A DNA stretch of 64,000 nt. It comes from Sphingomonas sp. KR3-1 (GTDB lineage Bacteria; Pseudomonadota; Alphaproteobacteria; Sphingomonadales; Sphingomonadaceae). This document shows positions 44,188-52,573 of the stretch, piece by piece (within the stretch, counting starts at the first letter, position 1; the number at the start of each line of letters is the position of its first letter). The notes beneath the pieces were generated by a model. That model saw only the letters and a list, made by a program, of their open reading frames with translations, searched no databases and was not told the origin of the DNA. The DNA lies in NCBI RefSeq assembly GCF_040049295.1, contig NZ_JBDZDQ010000004.1:186001-250000 (forward strand), written 5' to 3'. A program made the translations under genes and the position numbers.

Positions 44188-44577
44188 CCCGTCACCCCGG
44201 GCTTGACCCGGGGTCCCGCTTCTTGTGTCGTGCGAGCATGGAGCGCGAGGGGCAGGGCGGCTGGGTCTACATCATGGCGGATCGCTACCGCGGCACGATG
44301 TATGTCGGGGTGACGGCCAACCTGGCGGCGCGGATCAATCAGCATCGTACCGGCGACGGCTCGGATTTCTGCCGTCGATACGGCCTTGATCGCCTTGTCT
44401 GGGCCGAACACGCGCCTTCGATCACCGATTGCATCGCGCATGAGAAGCGCGTGAAGCGCTGGCGGCGCGAATGGAAGTTCGCGCTGATCGAGCGCGGCAA
44501 TCCCGAATGGCGTGATCTGTACGATCAGCTTGCTTGAGGGAAGAAGCGGGACCCCGGCTCAAGGCCGGGGTGACGGG
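44188..44577. mobile_element. GIY-YIG gene flanked by 37-bp hairpin inverted repeats
   Basis: The left arm (44188-44224) and right arm (44541-44577) are inverted copies matching at 35 of 37 positions. Each arm begins or ends with CCCGTCACCCCGG and finishes GGGGTCCCGCTTCTT toward the gene. Each arm is itself a 7-bp-stem hairpin around CTTGA. The two differences between arms are compensatory (CCCCGGG/CCCGGGG versus CCCCGGC/GCCGGGG). The only gene inside is the GIY-YIG protein. Gene-less relatives lie at 59145-59255 and 60370-60450. Confidence 0.7.
44238..44537 (+). CDS. GIY-YIG nuclease-family protein
   Basis: A 99-residue single-domain GIY-YIG protein. The core reads GGWVYIMADRYRGTMYVGVT, followed by the conserved arginine/histidine region NLAARINQHRTGDGSDF and the helix IAHEKRVKRWRREWKFALIE. 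The catalytic-type Tyr, Arg, His and Glu appear retained. Small proteins of this type are numerous in sphingomonads. It lies exactly between inverted hairpin repeats, suggesting it acts on or mobilises them; that role is inference. The start is the ATG at 44238, 13 bp after the left arm. Confidence 0.88.
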   Translation: MEREGQGGWVYIMADRYRGTMYVGVTANLAARINQHRTGDGSDFCRRYGLDRLVWAEHAPSITDCIAHEKRVKRWRREWKFALIERGNPEWRDLYDQLA

Positions 44578-44631
44578 TGGGATGCTTGCGCCCCGTCCGC
44601 CTGGGTTGTCCACAAGGCAGGTGTCTCGCCC

Positions 44632-44805
44632 TCAGCCCTCCTCGACCGCGGCGCCGGGGCCGTTCTTGAGGATCGATTCGATCGCGTTCTTCGCGGCCGC
44701 CTTGCTCGCATAGCCCTCGGTCCAGAAGATCGTTTCGCTGTTGTACTTGAACTTGGCGACATATTCGCCGGACTTGTTCTGCTCGATCACGAACTTGTGT
44801 GCCAT
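44632..44805 (-). CDS. Small DUF1508 (YegP-like) protein
   Basis: A 57-residue protein beginning MAHKFVIEQNKSGEYVAKFK, then YNSETIFWTEGYASKAAAKN and ending in AAVEEG. It is one DUF1508/YegP unit, a small alpha/beta domain of unknown function often duplicated in other bacteria. The start ATG is at 44803-44805 and the stop TGA at 44632-44634. It is likely a free-standing gene with its own promoter. Confidence 0.85.
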   Translation of the reverse strand: MAHKFVIEQNKSGEYVAKFKYNSETIFWTEGYASKAAAKNAIESILKNGPGAAVEEG

Positions 44806-44837
44806 GCGCCCACTCCTCGGCTTGTGGAGAACGCAGG

Positions 44838-45239
44838 CTAGGACCGCTCAGTGACGGAATCGAGACGGCTCGCGGCCGGTTCATCGTGTGCGCCGAGCGC
44901 CTCGGCTTCGGCGATCAGCGCGGTGAGCGCTTCGGGGTCGCATATATTCTCCAGCCCGGCCGCGCGCTTGCGGATCGATTCGAGGCGCGGATCGGCGATC
45001 CGCTCGCCGATAAAATCGTCGAAGTCCCATTCCCCGCCGGTACCGTCGCGGAAATCACGCAGATAGCGCGCGACTTCTGCCGCGGAGCGCTCCGCCGGGC
45101 GCGTGAAGGGCCGCAGCAGCAATGCGAAAATCGCGACCAGCACGATCGCCGGAACGAGCAGCAGCAATAGCAGCGCGCCGAGCAGGTTCTGCGGGAGGCT
45201 GTTCTCCCGCGCGATCAGCTCCCGGCCGAGCCAGCTCAT
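44838..45239 (-). CDS. Small membrane protein of unknown function
   Basis: A 133-residue protein with one strong transmembrane helix (residues ~18-45, NLLGALLLLLLVPAIVLVAI) and an acidic cytosolic C-terminal domain (RDFRDGTGGEWDFDDFIGER). No family is recognised. The ATG at 45239 overlaps the stop of the FAD oxidoreductase as ATGA, making it the third gene of a coupled operon. Confidence 0.75.
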   Translation of the reverse strand: MSWLGRELIARENSLPQNLLGALLLLLLVPAIVLVAIFALLLRPFTRPAERSAAEVARYLRDFRDGTGGEWDFDDFIGERIADPRLESIRKRAAGLENICDPEALTALIAEAEALGAHDEPAASRLDSVTERS

Positions 45240-46309
45240 AACCGCCCGGGCGCGTAGAACGCGGGATCGATCCCCGCCACCGCAGGATCGGGCGCGACCC
45301 CAAGCAGCAGCGCGGCGGCGAGCTTCGCGGCGGCGGGGGCGGTCTGGATGCCGAAGCCGCCCTGCCCCGCGCACCAGAAGAAGCCGGGCGCGGCGGGATC
45401 GAAGCCATAGACCGGCAGGCGATCGGGCGCGAAGGTGCGCAGGCCAGCCCATTTGTGCTCGAGCTGCTCGACCCGCCAGTCGACGACCTGCTCGAACCGG
45501 TCGATCGCGGTGGCGACATCGATGTCCTCGGGCTGGGCGTCGCACGGAGCGGTGGCGATCTCGTCGTGCGGGCTGAGCCACAGCCGCCCCTCGCCCTCGG
45601 GCTTCCAGTAGAAGCCGCCGCCGATATGCGCGACCATCGGGCTGCCACGCGCGGGCGCGGGATCGGTCTTGAGCTGCATGATCGTGCGACGATAGGGCCG
45701 GATGCCGAGCGGGCGGACGCCGGCCATTTCGGCTACCGGATCGGCCCAGGCGCCGGCTGCATCGACCAGCACCGCCGCTTCGAACGCGCCGGCGCGGGTC
45801 TCGAGCCGCCACATGCCGCCCTCGCGCCGCGCCGCAAGCAGCCCGGCGGCGGTGCGCAGCTCCGCCCCCGCCCGCTTCGCCGCGGCGAGCATGTCGCCAT
45901 GCAGCGCGCCGACATCGATATATTCGCAGCTCGGCTCGAGCACGCCGCGCGTCCATTCGGGGCGCAGGCCCGGGATCAGCGCCTGCGGATCGACCGTGCG
46001 CAGCTCGACGCCGGTGCCCTCGAACTCGGCGAGGAACGCATCGATCGCCGCCGCCTCGTCGGCCCGGCCGATATGGATCGAGCCCATCGGATCGAGATAG
46101 GGGCGCAGCATCGGCCCCGAGGCGGTGGTGAGCGGCTGGATCGCCGGGCCGCCATAGCTTTCGGACCAGAAGGCGGCGGAGCGGCCGGTGGCGTGATAGC
46201 CGGCGCTGTCTTCCATCTCGAGCAGCAGCACGCGGGCATGCGGCGCGAGTTCGGCCGCGAGGCTGGCGCCGGCGATGCCCGCGCCCACGATCGCTACGTC
46301 ATGGGCCAT
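45236..46309 (-). CDS. FAD-dependent oxidoreductase, DAO family
   Basis: A 357-residue flavoprotein with the N-terminal dinucleotide motif VAIVGAGIAGASLAAELAP and the DAO-type segments GYHATGRSAAFWSESYG and FFWCAGQGGFGIQTAPAAA. It resembles glycine/D-amino-acid oxidases and D-arginine dehydrogenase-like enzymes. The substrate is uncertain. The start overlaps the upstream hydrolase stop by one base (TGATG). Confidence 0.88.
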   Translation of the reverse strand: MAHDVAIVGAGIAGASLAAELAPHARVLLLEMEDSAGYHATGRSAAFWSESYGGPAIQPLTTASGPMLRPYLDPMGSIHIGRADEAAAIDAFLAEFEGTGVELRTVDPQALIPGLRPEWTRGVLEPSCEYIDVGALHGDMLAAAKRAGAELRTAAGLLAARREGGMWRLETRAGAFEAAVLVDAAGAWADPVAEMAGVRPLGIRPYRRTIMQLKTDPAPARGSPMVAHIGGGFYWKPEGEGRLWLSPHDEIATAPCDAQPEDIDVATAIDRFEQVVDWRVEQLEHKWAGLRTFAPDRLPVYGFDPAAPGFFWCAGQGGFGIQTAPAAAKLAAALLLGVAPDPAVAGIDPAFYAPGRL

Positions 46310-47253
46310 CAGCGCCGCTGGGCGCGCGCGGCGAGGAACAGGTCGATCTCGCCGATCGCGCGGTTACGCACCCTGTCTTCCTCGCGCAGGATCTCGTGCG
46401 CGCTTTCCTTGCCGAAGCTGACGATGCGGGCATCGGGGAGCTTGGGGACGATCCTGAGCGCGGCCTTCGCATCGACGAGCCCGTCCGCCTTGGCGATCAG
46501 CGCGAGGACCGGCACGGGCATCTTCCTGAGCTTCGGGTTCTTCGCCAGCTCCCGCATCGACTTGAACGCCTCGATCACCCAGCGCCAGCTCGGCGGGCCG
46601 GTAACGATCGCGGGATCGTGCTGCTGCCAGAAGATCTCGTCCGAATAGCGCGCCGCGTCATGGGTGAGCAGGTTGGAGCGCGTCTCGGTGGTGTAGGGCT
46701 TCTCATTGCCCTTCCAGGCCGGGCGGGTGCTGTCGCCGACGCCGCCCAGGATGCGCGCGGCGCGCTCGGCGAAGCGGCCGAAGGGGCTCTTCACCCCCAG
46801 CATCGGCGCGACGATCACCGCGGCATCGGGGCGAATCGCGCCCTCGACCAGCCCGCGCAGGACCAGATGGCCGCCCATCGAATGGCCGATGGCGACGTGC
46901 GGGCCGGGTGTCGCGGCCTCCCAATCGGCATAGAAGGCGCGCAGATCAGTGATGAAACTGTCGAAGCTGTCGATGTCACCGCAATTGGCGCGCGAGGTGA
47001 GCCGGCCGGAGCCGCCCTGGCCGCGCCAGTCGAACGAGGTGATCGTCCAGCCCTGCTCGTGCCAGTGGTGGAAGAGCTCGAGATACTTCTCGAAAATGTC
47101 GCCCCGCCCGCCCTGGAACAGGATCGAGCCGCGCGGAGTCGCGGTCTCGGCGGGCCAGGCGAAGGCGCGCAGGGCCCAGCCATCGGGGGCGGTCCAATAG
47201 TGGACCTTGGCCCCGGCGGGGATGGCGCGGCGGATATCCGGATTTTCACGCAT
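46309..47253 (-). CDS. Alpha/beta hydrolase, lysophospholipase/MGL-like
   Basis: A 314-residue serine hydrolase of the monoacylglycerol-lipase/PldB-like group. The nucleophile elbow is GHSMGGH within PHVAIGHSMGGHLVLRGL, preceded by the oxyanion region FQGGRGDIFEKYLELFHHW and SFDWRGQGGSGRL. The C-terminal His is likely in GKESAHEILREED. No signal peptide. First gene of the hydrolase-oxidoreductase-membrane protein operon, divergent from cpaA. Confidence 0.9.
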   Translation of the reverse strand: MRENPDIRRAIPAGAKVHYWTAPDGWALRAFAWPAETATPRGSILFQGGRGDIFEKYLELFHHWHEQGWTITSFDWRGQGGSGRLTSRANCGDIDSFDSFITDLRAFYADWEAATPGPHVAIGHSMGGHLVLRGLVEGAIRPDAAVIVAPMLGVKSPFGRFAERAARILGGVGDSTRPAWKGNEKPYTTETRSNLLTHDAARYSDEIFWQQHDPAIVTGPPSWRWVIEAFKSMRELAKNPKLRKMPVPVLALIAKADGLVDAKAALRIVPKLPDARIVSFGKESAHEILREEDRVRNRAIGEIDLFLAARAQRR

Positions 47254-47302
47254 GGCGCTTGGTTACGTTTTGATAAGCCGTCCCGTCTAGGACTTTGGCT
47301 CT

Positions 47303-47776
47303 ATGGGGGAGCTGTTCGTCACTTTGCTGCTCGTTGCGCTCGCGCTGCTGCTCGTCTCGGCGGGCATCCAGGACGCGCGTACCCGTGAGATCGCCAACTG
47401 GAAGAATGCCGCCATCGCGCTGCTGGCGCCGCTCTGGTGGTGGGCGAACGGACTGGCGCTGTGGCCGGACGTGGCGATGCAGGCCGGCGTGGCCGCGCTC
47501 GTCTTCGCCTTCTTCGTCGGCGCGTTCGCACTGGGGCAGATGGGCGGCGGCGACGTCAAGATGATCGGCGCGCTGGCGCTGTGGCTGCCGGTGCAGCCGC
47601 TGATCTGGATGCTGGTGCTGATGTCGCTGATCGGCGGCGGGCTGACGCTTCTCATGGTGATCGACAGGAAGTTTCGGAAGGCCAGCGGGGGTCCTGTGGA
47701 AATCCCTTATGGCGTGGCGATCGCAATCGCCGCGCTACTGGTTCTTCGCGAACCGATTTTTAACCAGTTTGGGTAG
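47303..47776 (+). CDS. cpaA: Prepilin peptidase CpaA (A24 family)
   Basis: A 157-residue inner-membrane aspartic protease that processes Flp-type prepilins. Both catalytic aspartates are in context: AGIQDARTREI and the GxGD-type GQMGGGDVKMIGALAL. About five transmembrane segments. First gene of the Tad/Cpa cluster, 61 bp before cpaB. Confidence 0.92.
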   Translation: MGELFVTLLLVALALLLVSAGIQDARTREIANWKNAAIALLAPLWWWANGLALWPDVAMQAGVAALVFAFFVGAFALGQMGGGDVKMIGALALWLPVQPLIWMLVLMSLIGGGLTLLMVIDRKFRKASGGPVEIPYGVAIAIAALLVLREPIFNQFG

Positions 47777-47837
47777 ATACTTAACGTAGGCGCAACCACT
47801 GCGACCGCGTTATTTTTGAGAAGGCTTGGATAGCGAA

Positions 47838-48863
47838 ATGGATGCACGCAAGCTGATCCTGCTCGTCGGTGCGCTCGTCGTAGCGGCCATTACCGCATTC
47901 ATGGCACGCAGCCTGATGGTCGGCGCACCCGCGCCCCAGGCAGGCGCGGTCCCCGCCATGGTCCAGCCGCAGAACACCACCGAGGTGCTCGTCGCCAAGC
48001 GCGAGCTGCCCGTGGGCACGATCCTCGACGCCCAGGCGCTGGAATTCCGCCCCTGGCCCAAGGAGCTCGTCGAGGGCGCCTATTATGTGCGCAGCGAATC
48101 GGACCCGGCCAAGCTGGTCGGCACCGTGGTGCGCTTCCCGATTCCCGCCGGCCAGCCGGTGACCCAGGGCGCGCTGGTCAAGCCCGGCGACCGCGGCTTC
48201 CTCGCCGCCGCGCTCGGCCCCGGCATGCGCGCGGTCACCGTGCCCGTCTCGGCCCAGAGCGCCGTTGCCGGCTTCGTCTTCCCGGGCGACCGAGTCGACC
48301 TGATCCTCACCCAGTCGGTCACCGGCGGCGGCGACGGCCCGGCGCTCAAGGCGTCGGAGACGGTGCTGCGCAACCTGCGCGTGCTCGCCACCGACCAGAA
48401 GACCGACAAGACCACCGACGACAAGGGCAACACGATCGTCACCACCTATTCGAACGTGACCGTCGAGGCGACGCCCAAGATCGCCGAGAAGATCGCGGTG
48501 GCGCAGACGATCGGCACGCTGTCGCTGTCGCTGCGCTCGATCGCCGACAACCAGGGCGAGCTCGAGGATGCCATCGCCAATGGCGACGTCAACGTGCCCG
48601 CCGATGGCGACCCGAAGAAGGAAAAGGAAATGATCGCGCAGGTGGCCAAGCGGCCGCAGGACGGCGCGACCACCTTCGCCACCGGTGCCGACGTGTCGCG
48701 CTTCCAGCGCAGCACCGTGCCGGCCAAGACGCCCGAGCCCGCCGCGGCACCTGCCGCCGGTCCCGCGCAGAATTACCCGGGCGCCGCGGTTCCGCACGGC
48801 CCGGTCGTTACCATCGTTCGCGGCAATACCGAGGTCGCCGTTCCTCTGGGGGGCAAGAATTAA
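47838..48863 (+). CDS. cpaB: Flp pilus assembly protein CpaB
   Basis: A 341-residue periplasmic Tad component anchored by an N-terminal helix (KLILLVGALVVAAITAFMA). A SAF-like domain (VLVAKRELPVGTILDAQALE) and an RcpC/CpaB domain (GMRAVTVPVSAQSAVAGFVF) follow. A Pro/Ala-rich tail ends the protein. I chose the ATG at 47838; a TTG four codons upstream is possible. It is followed one base later by cpaC. Confidence 0.93.
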   Translation: MDARKLILLVGALVVAAITAFMARSLMVGAPAPQAGAVPAMVQPQNTTEVLVAKRELPVGTILDAQALEFRPWPKELVEGAYYVRSESDPAKLVGTVVRFPIPAGQPVTQGALVKPGDRGFLAAALGPGMRAVTVPVSAQSAVAGFVFPGDRVDLILTQSVTGGGDGPALKASETVLRNLRVLATDQKTDKTTDDKGNTIVTTYSNVTVEATPKIAEKIAVAQTIGTLSLSLRSIADNQGELEDAIANGDVNVPADGDPKKEKEMIAQVAKRPQDGATTFATGADVSRFQRSTVPAKTPEPAAAPAAGPAQNYPGAAVPHGPVVTIVRGNTEVAVPLGGKN

Positions 48864-48864
48864 G

Positions 48865-50574
48865 ATGACTCGCAAGCTTCTCCTGAAGCGCTCGCTCGCC
48901 GCGATCGTCTCGACCGCCCTGGTCGGCGCGCCCGCGACCGGCTTTGCGCAGACCGCGAAGGCAAAGCGGCCGACGGTGCACACCAATGTCGGCGTCGCCA
49001 ACCTGCCCGCCGGCAGCCAGCGCCCGAGCGGCGAGGTGCTGCTCTCGATCGGCCAGGGTGAGCTGATCACGCTGCCGACCAGCGTCGCCAATGTCTGGGT
49101 CTCGAACCCGGCGGTGGCCGACGTCTATGTCAACAACCCGCGCCAGATCCACCTGTTCGGCAAGGATTTCGGCGAGGCGACGGTGTTCGCCACCAGCGCT
49201 TCGGGCGCCGTGGTGTTCTCGACCAACGTCCGCGTCGCGCAGAACATCACCTCGATCGACCGGATGGTGAAGGTCGCGATGCCGGATGCCGACATCCAGG
49301 TGACCACCGTCGGCCAGATCGCGGTGCTCAACGGCACGGTGAAGTCGCCCGAGGACAGCGCCCAGGCGCAGCGCCTGGTCTCCAGCCTGCTCAACCCGGG
49401 CGTGGACGTGAGCGCGGCCAACCCGCAGCTCAAGATCGCGGTGATCAACCGCCTGCGCACCGCGACGCCGCTCCAGGTGCAGCTCCAGGTGAAGTTCGCC
49501 GAAGTGAGCCGCAGCTACGTCAAGAATATCGGCGTCAACTTCACGACCAAGGACAATACGGGCGGCTTCCTGTTCGGCCTGGCCCAGGGCCGCAACCCGG
49601 GCGCATTCACCGCGGCGCAGTCGGCCACCTATCCGACTGCCCATGTCCCGCTGCCCAACGGCGGCTATATCGACGGCGCCTATGATCCGGCCACCGGCCA
49701 GTTCATCAATCCGCGCGCGCAGGGCATCGCCGACATCACGCGCGGCTCGGACAACGCCACGATGGGCCTGGCCGGCAAGCTGTTCGGCCTGGACGTCCTG
49801 TCGGCGATCGACATCGGCGAGACGATCGGCCAGGTGACCACGCTGGCCAATCCGAACCTGACCGCGCTTTCGGGCGAGACGGCGAACTTCCTGGCCGGCG
49901 GCGAGATCCCGATCCCGGTTGCCCAGGGCCTGGGCACCACCACCGTCGAGTACAAGCAATATGGCATCAGCCTGGCGTTCACGCCGACGGTGCTGTCGGA
50001 CGGCCGCATCTCGCTGCGCGTCCGCCCCGAAGTGTCGCAGCTGACCTCGGCCGGCGCGGTGCAGCTCAACGGCGTCACCATCCCCGCGCTCAGCACGCGC
50101 CGCAGCGAGACCACGGTCGAGCTCGGCTCGGGCGAGAGCATGGTGATCGGCGGCCTGATGCAGAATTCGCACAACAACTCGATCAGCAAGACGCCGGGTC
50201 TGGGCGACGTGCCGATCCTTGGCGCGCTGTTCCGCTCGAACGGCTTCCAGCGCAACGAGACCGAGCTGGTGATCGTGATCACCCCGTATCTGGTGAAGCC
50301 GGTCAACGCGAACCAGATCGTCCTGCCGACCGACGGCTACAAGGCGCCGAACGACTTCGATCGCGTGATCATGGGTTCGCTCGCCGGCAACGACAAGAGC
50401 GGCGAACGGCCCAAGCCGAGCATGGCGCCGGCCAATGGCCAGCCTGCGGTGGGCGCCTTCTCGCCTGCCCCGACCAACCAGCCCGCGGCGCCCGTCCAGG
50501 CGGCGCCCGCGGCCCAGCAACCCACCCGCAAGCAGAAGAAGGGCGGCTCCGCAGCCCCCGGCTTCGGCTTCTGA
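48865..50574 (+). CDS. cpaC: Tad pilus outer-membrane secretin CpaC/RcpA
   Basis: A 569-residue secretin forming the outer-membrane pore for the pilus. Signal peptide ~1-29, then a pilus/BON-type N domain (SVANVWVSNPAVADVYVNNP and QIAVLNGTVKSPEDSAQAQR). The secretin core contains VPILGALFRSNGFQRNETEL and VIVITPYLVKPV. A Pro/Ala/Gln-rich C-terminal tail is unusual but not alarming. The ATG at 48865 immediately follows the cpaB stop. Confidence 0.94.
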   Translation: MTRKLLLKRSLAAIVSTALVGAPATGFAQTAKAKRPTVHTNVGVANLPAGSQRPSGEVLLSIGQGELITLPTSVANVWVSNPAVADVYVNNPRQIHLFGKDFGEATVFATSASGAVVFSTNVRVAQNITSIDRMVKVAMPDADIQVTTVGQIAVLNGTVKSPEDSAQAQRLVSSLLNPGVDVSAANPQLKIAVINRLRTATPLQVQLQVKFAEVSRSYVKNIGVNFTTKDNTGGFLFGLAQGRNPGAFTAAQSATYPTAHVPLPNGGYIDGAYDPATGQFINPRAQGIADITRGSDNATMGLAGKLFGLDVLSAIDIGETIGQVTTLANPNLTALSGETANFLAGGEIPIPVAQGLGTTTVEYKQYGISLAFTPTVLSDGRISLRVRPEVSQLTSAGAVQLNGVTIPALSTRRSETTVELGSGESMVIGGLMQNSHNNSISKTPGLGDVPILGALFRSNGFQRNETELVIVITPYLVKPVNANQIVLPTDGYKAPNDFDRVIMGSLAGNDKSGERPKPSMAPANGQPAVGAFSPAPTNQPAAPVQAAPAAQQPTRKQKKGGSAAPGFGF

Positions 50575-50577
50575 TCG

Positions 50578-51228
50578 ATGCGACTGACCAGGAGATCGCC
50601 CGTGCTTCCGCGCTTCACTCCCCTGCTCGTTCCGGCGCTGCTGCTCGCAGGCTGCGGGACCTATAATGGTGGCATCGAATCGATCCATCAGCCGATCGTG
50701 CAGCGCAGCGACTATGTGCTCGACCTGCAGAGCTCGGGCTATGGCCTGGCGGCGGGCGAAAGCCAGCGCCTCGCCGGCTGGATGGCCGCAATGAACCTGC
50801 GCTATGGAGACCGGGTCGCGATCGACGACGGCGCTGCCGGCACCGTCGGCCGGGACGAAGTCGCCGCCGAGGCGGGCCGCTACGGCCTGATCATGGCCGA
50901 TCGCGCGCCGATCACCGCGGGCCAGATCGCCCCGGGCACGATCCGCGTCGTCATCACCCGGATGAGCGCCGGCGTGCCGGGCTGCCCCGACAATTCGCGC
51001 CCGGGCGAGATGACGTTCGAGGCGAGCACCAGCTCCAACTATGGCTGCGCGACCAACAGCAACCTGGCCGCGATGGTCGCCGATCCGGCCGACCTGGTGC
51101 GCGGCGCGCCGGGTTCGCCAACCGCGGACACGACGACCACCTCCAAGTCGATCAACGCCTATCGCGCCGCGTCCCCGACGGGCGCCGGCGGCGGCTCGCT
51201 CAACAACAGCGGAGGGTCGCCCAAGTGA
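50578..51228 (+). CDS. cpaD: Pilus assembly lipoprotein CpaD
   Basis: A 216-residue lipoprotein of the CpaD family, thought to pilot or stabilise the CpaC secretin. Lipobox LLVPALLLAGC at ~residue 26. CpaD family segments: YGDRVAIDDGAAG, RVVITRMSAGVPGCPDNSRP and the conserved YGCATNSNLAAMVADPADLV. It starts three bases after the cpaC stop. Confidence 0.93.
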   Translation: MRLTRRSPVLPRFTPLLVPALLLAGCGTYNGGIESIHQPIVQRSDYVLDLQSSGYGLAAGESQRLAGWMAAMNLRYGDRVAIDDGAAGTVGRDEVAAEAGRYGLIMADRAPITAGQIAPGTIRVVITRMSAGVPGCPDNSRPGEMTFEASTSSNYGCATNSNLAAMVADPADLVRGAPGSPTADTTTTSKSINAYRAASPTGAGGGSLNNSGGSPK

Positions 51229-52520
51229 ACGCGCCGTTCAATCCCGCCCGCACCGGGCACCGCGATCCTTTCGTGGCCTTTGTCTGCGACGAGACGACGG
51301 CGGAAATCCTCCGCCCGATCGCCGTCGAGCTCGGCTGGAGCCCCGAAAAGGTCAACAAGGGCGGCCTGCGCAACGCCGTGCAGACGCTATCGGTCTCCGC
51401 CAGCCCGAACATCCTGTTCGTCGACCTTTCCGAGAGCGGCGACCCGCTCAACGACATCAACGCGCTGGCCGAGGTTTGCGAGCCGGGCACGGTGGTGATC
51501 GCCTCGGGCCAGGTGAACGATGTGCGCCTCTATCGCGACCTCGTCGCGAGCGGCATCCACGATTACCTGCTCAAGCCCCTCAACCCCGATGCGCTGCGCG
51601 ATGCCTTCGCCCAGGCCCAGACCGCGCTCAACGCGCCGAAGGCGGCCGAACAGGGTGCCGAACGCCCGCATTGCGCGGTCGCAGTGATCGGCACGCGCGG
51701 CGGCGCCGGCGCCTCGACGCTCGCCACTTCGCTTGCCTGGCTGATGGGCGAGAAGCAGGGCCGCACCACGGCGTTGCTCGACCTCGACGTGCATTTCGGC
51801 ACCGGCGCGCTCGCGCTCGACCTCGAGCCGGGCCGCGGCCTGACCGACGCGATCGAGAATCCGAGCCGCATCGACGGGCTGTTCATCGAGCGCGCGATGG
51901 TGCGCGCTTCGGACCGGCTCGCCGTGCTCAGCGCCGAAGCGCCGATCAACTCGCCGATCATGACCGATGGCGCCGCCTTCTATCAGCTGCAGGAAGAGAT
52001 CCGCACCGCGTTCGAGTGCACCGTGGTCGACCTGCCGCGCTCGATGCTGGTCAACCATCCGCACCTGATCACCGACGTGCAGGTGGCCGTGCTGGTGACC
52101 GAGCTGACGCTCGCCGCCGCGCGCGACGCCATCCGCATCCTCAGCTGGTTCAAGTCGAACGCGCCGCAGACCCAGGTCATCGTCGTCGCCAACAAGATCC
52201 AGCAGGCCGCGGTGCTCGAGATCAGCCGCAAGGATTTCGAGGGCTCGATCGAGCGCAAGATCGACTTCCTGATCGGCTATGATCCCAAGCTGGCCTCGCA
52301 ATCGGCCAAGCTGGGCAAGCCGCTCGCCGAAGTGGGCAAGGGCAACAAGGGCCTCGCCCCGCTCGCCGAGCTCGCCCAGCGCATCGCCGGCATCGCCGAT
52401 TCGGGGATCGACGAGAGCGCGCCCAAGGCGAAGGGCAAGGGCGGCAAGCCGGCCCGCGCCGGCGGCGGCTCGCTGCTCGACAAGTTCAAGGTCAAGATCC
52501 CGGCCAAGGCAAAGAGGTAA
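51225..52520 (+). CDS. cpaE: Tad pilus MinD-like ATPase CpaE
   Basis: A 431-residue cytosolic protein with an N-terminal receiver-like domain (~15-140) and a MinD/ParA-type ATPase domain. The deviant Walker A reads GTRGGAGASTLATSLAW. Asp residues of Walker A' are in LLDLDVHFGTGALALDLEPG. It positions the pilus apparatus. GTG start overlapping the cpaD stop (GTGA). Unlike the usual order, no cpaF gene follows. Confidence 0.93.
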   Translation: MNAPFNPARTGHRDPFVAFVCDETTAEILRPIAVELGWSPEKVNKGGLRNAVQTLSVSASPNILFVDLSESGDPLNDINALAEVCEPGTVVIASGQVNDVRLYRDLVASGIHDYLLKPLNPDALRDAFAQAQTALNAPKAAEQGAERPHCAVAVIGTRGGAGASTLATSLAWLMGEKQGRTTALLDLDVHFGTGALALDLEPGRGLTDAIENPSRIDGLFIERAMVRASDRLAVLSAEAPINSPIMTDGAAFYQLQEEIRTAFECTVVDLPRSMLVNHPHLITDVQVAVLVTELTLAAARDAIRILSWFKSNAPQTQVIVVANKIQQAAVLEISRKDFEGSIERKIDFLIGYDPKLASQSAKLGKPLAEVGKGNKGLAPLAELAQRIAGIADSGIDESAPKAKGKGGKPARAGGGSLLDKFKVKIPAKAKR

Positions 52521-52573
52521 CCATTGCGCGGCTAGGCTGCGCGAGGGTCCTGTAAGATCGGAGACGGTGCGGC

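Noticed and set aside
44238..44537. GIY-YIG gene as a homing endonuclease in an intron or intein
   Set aside because: It lies between genes, and no interrupted host gene or intron core flanks it.
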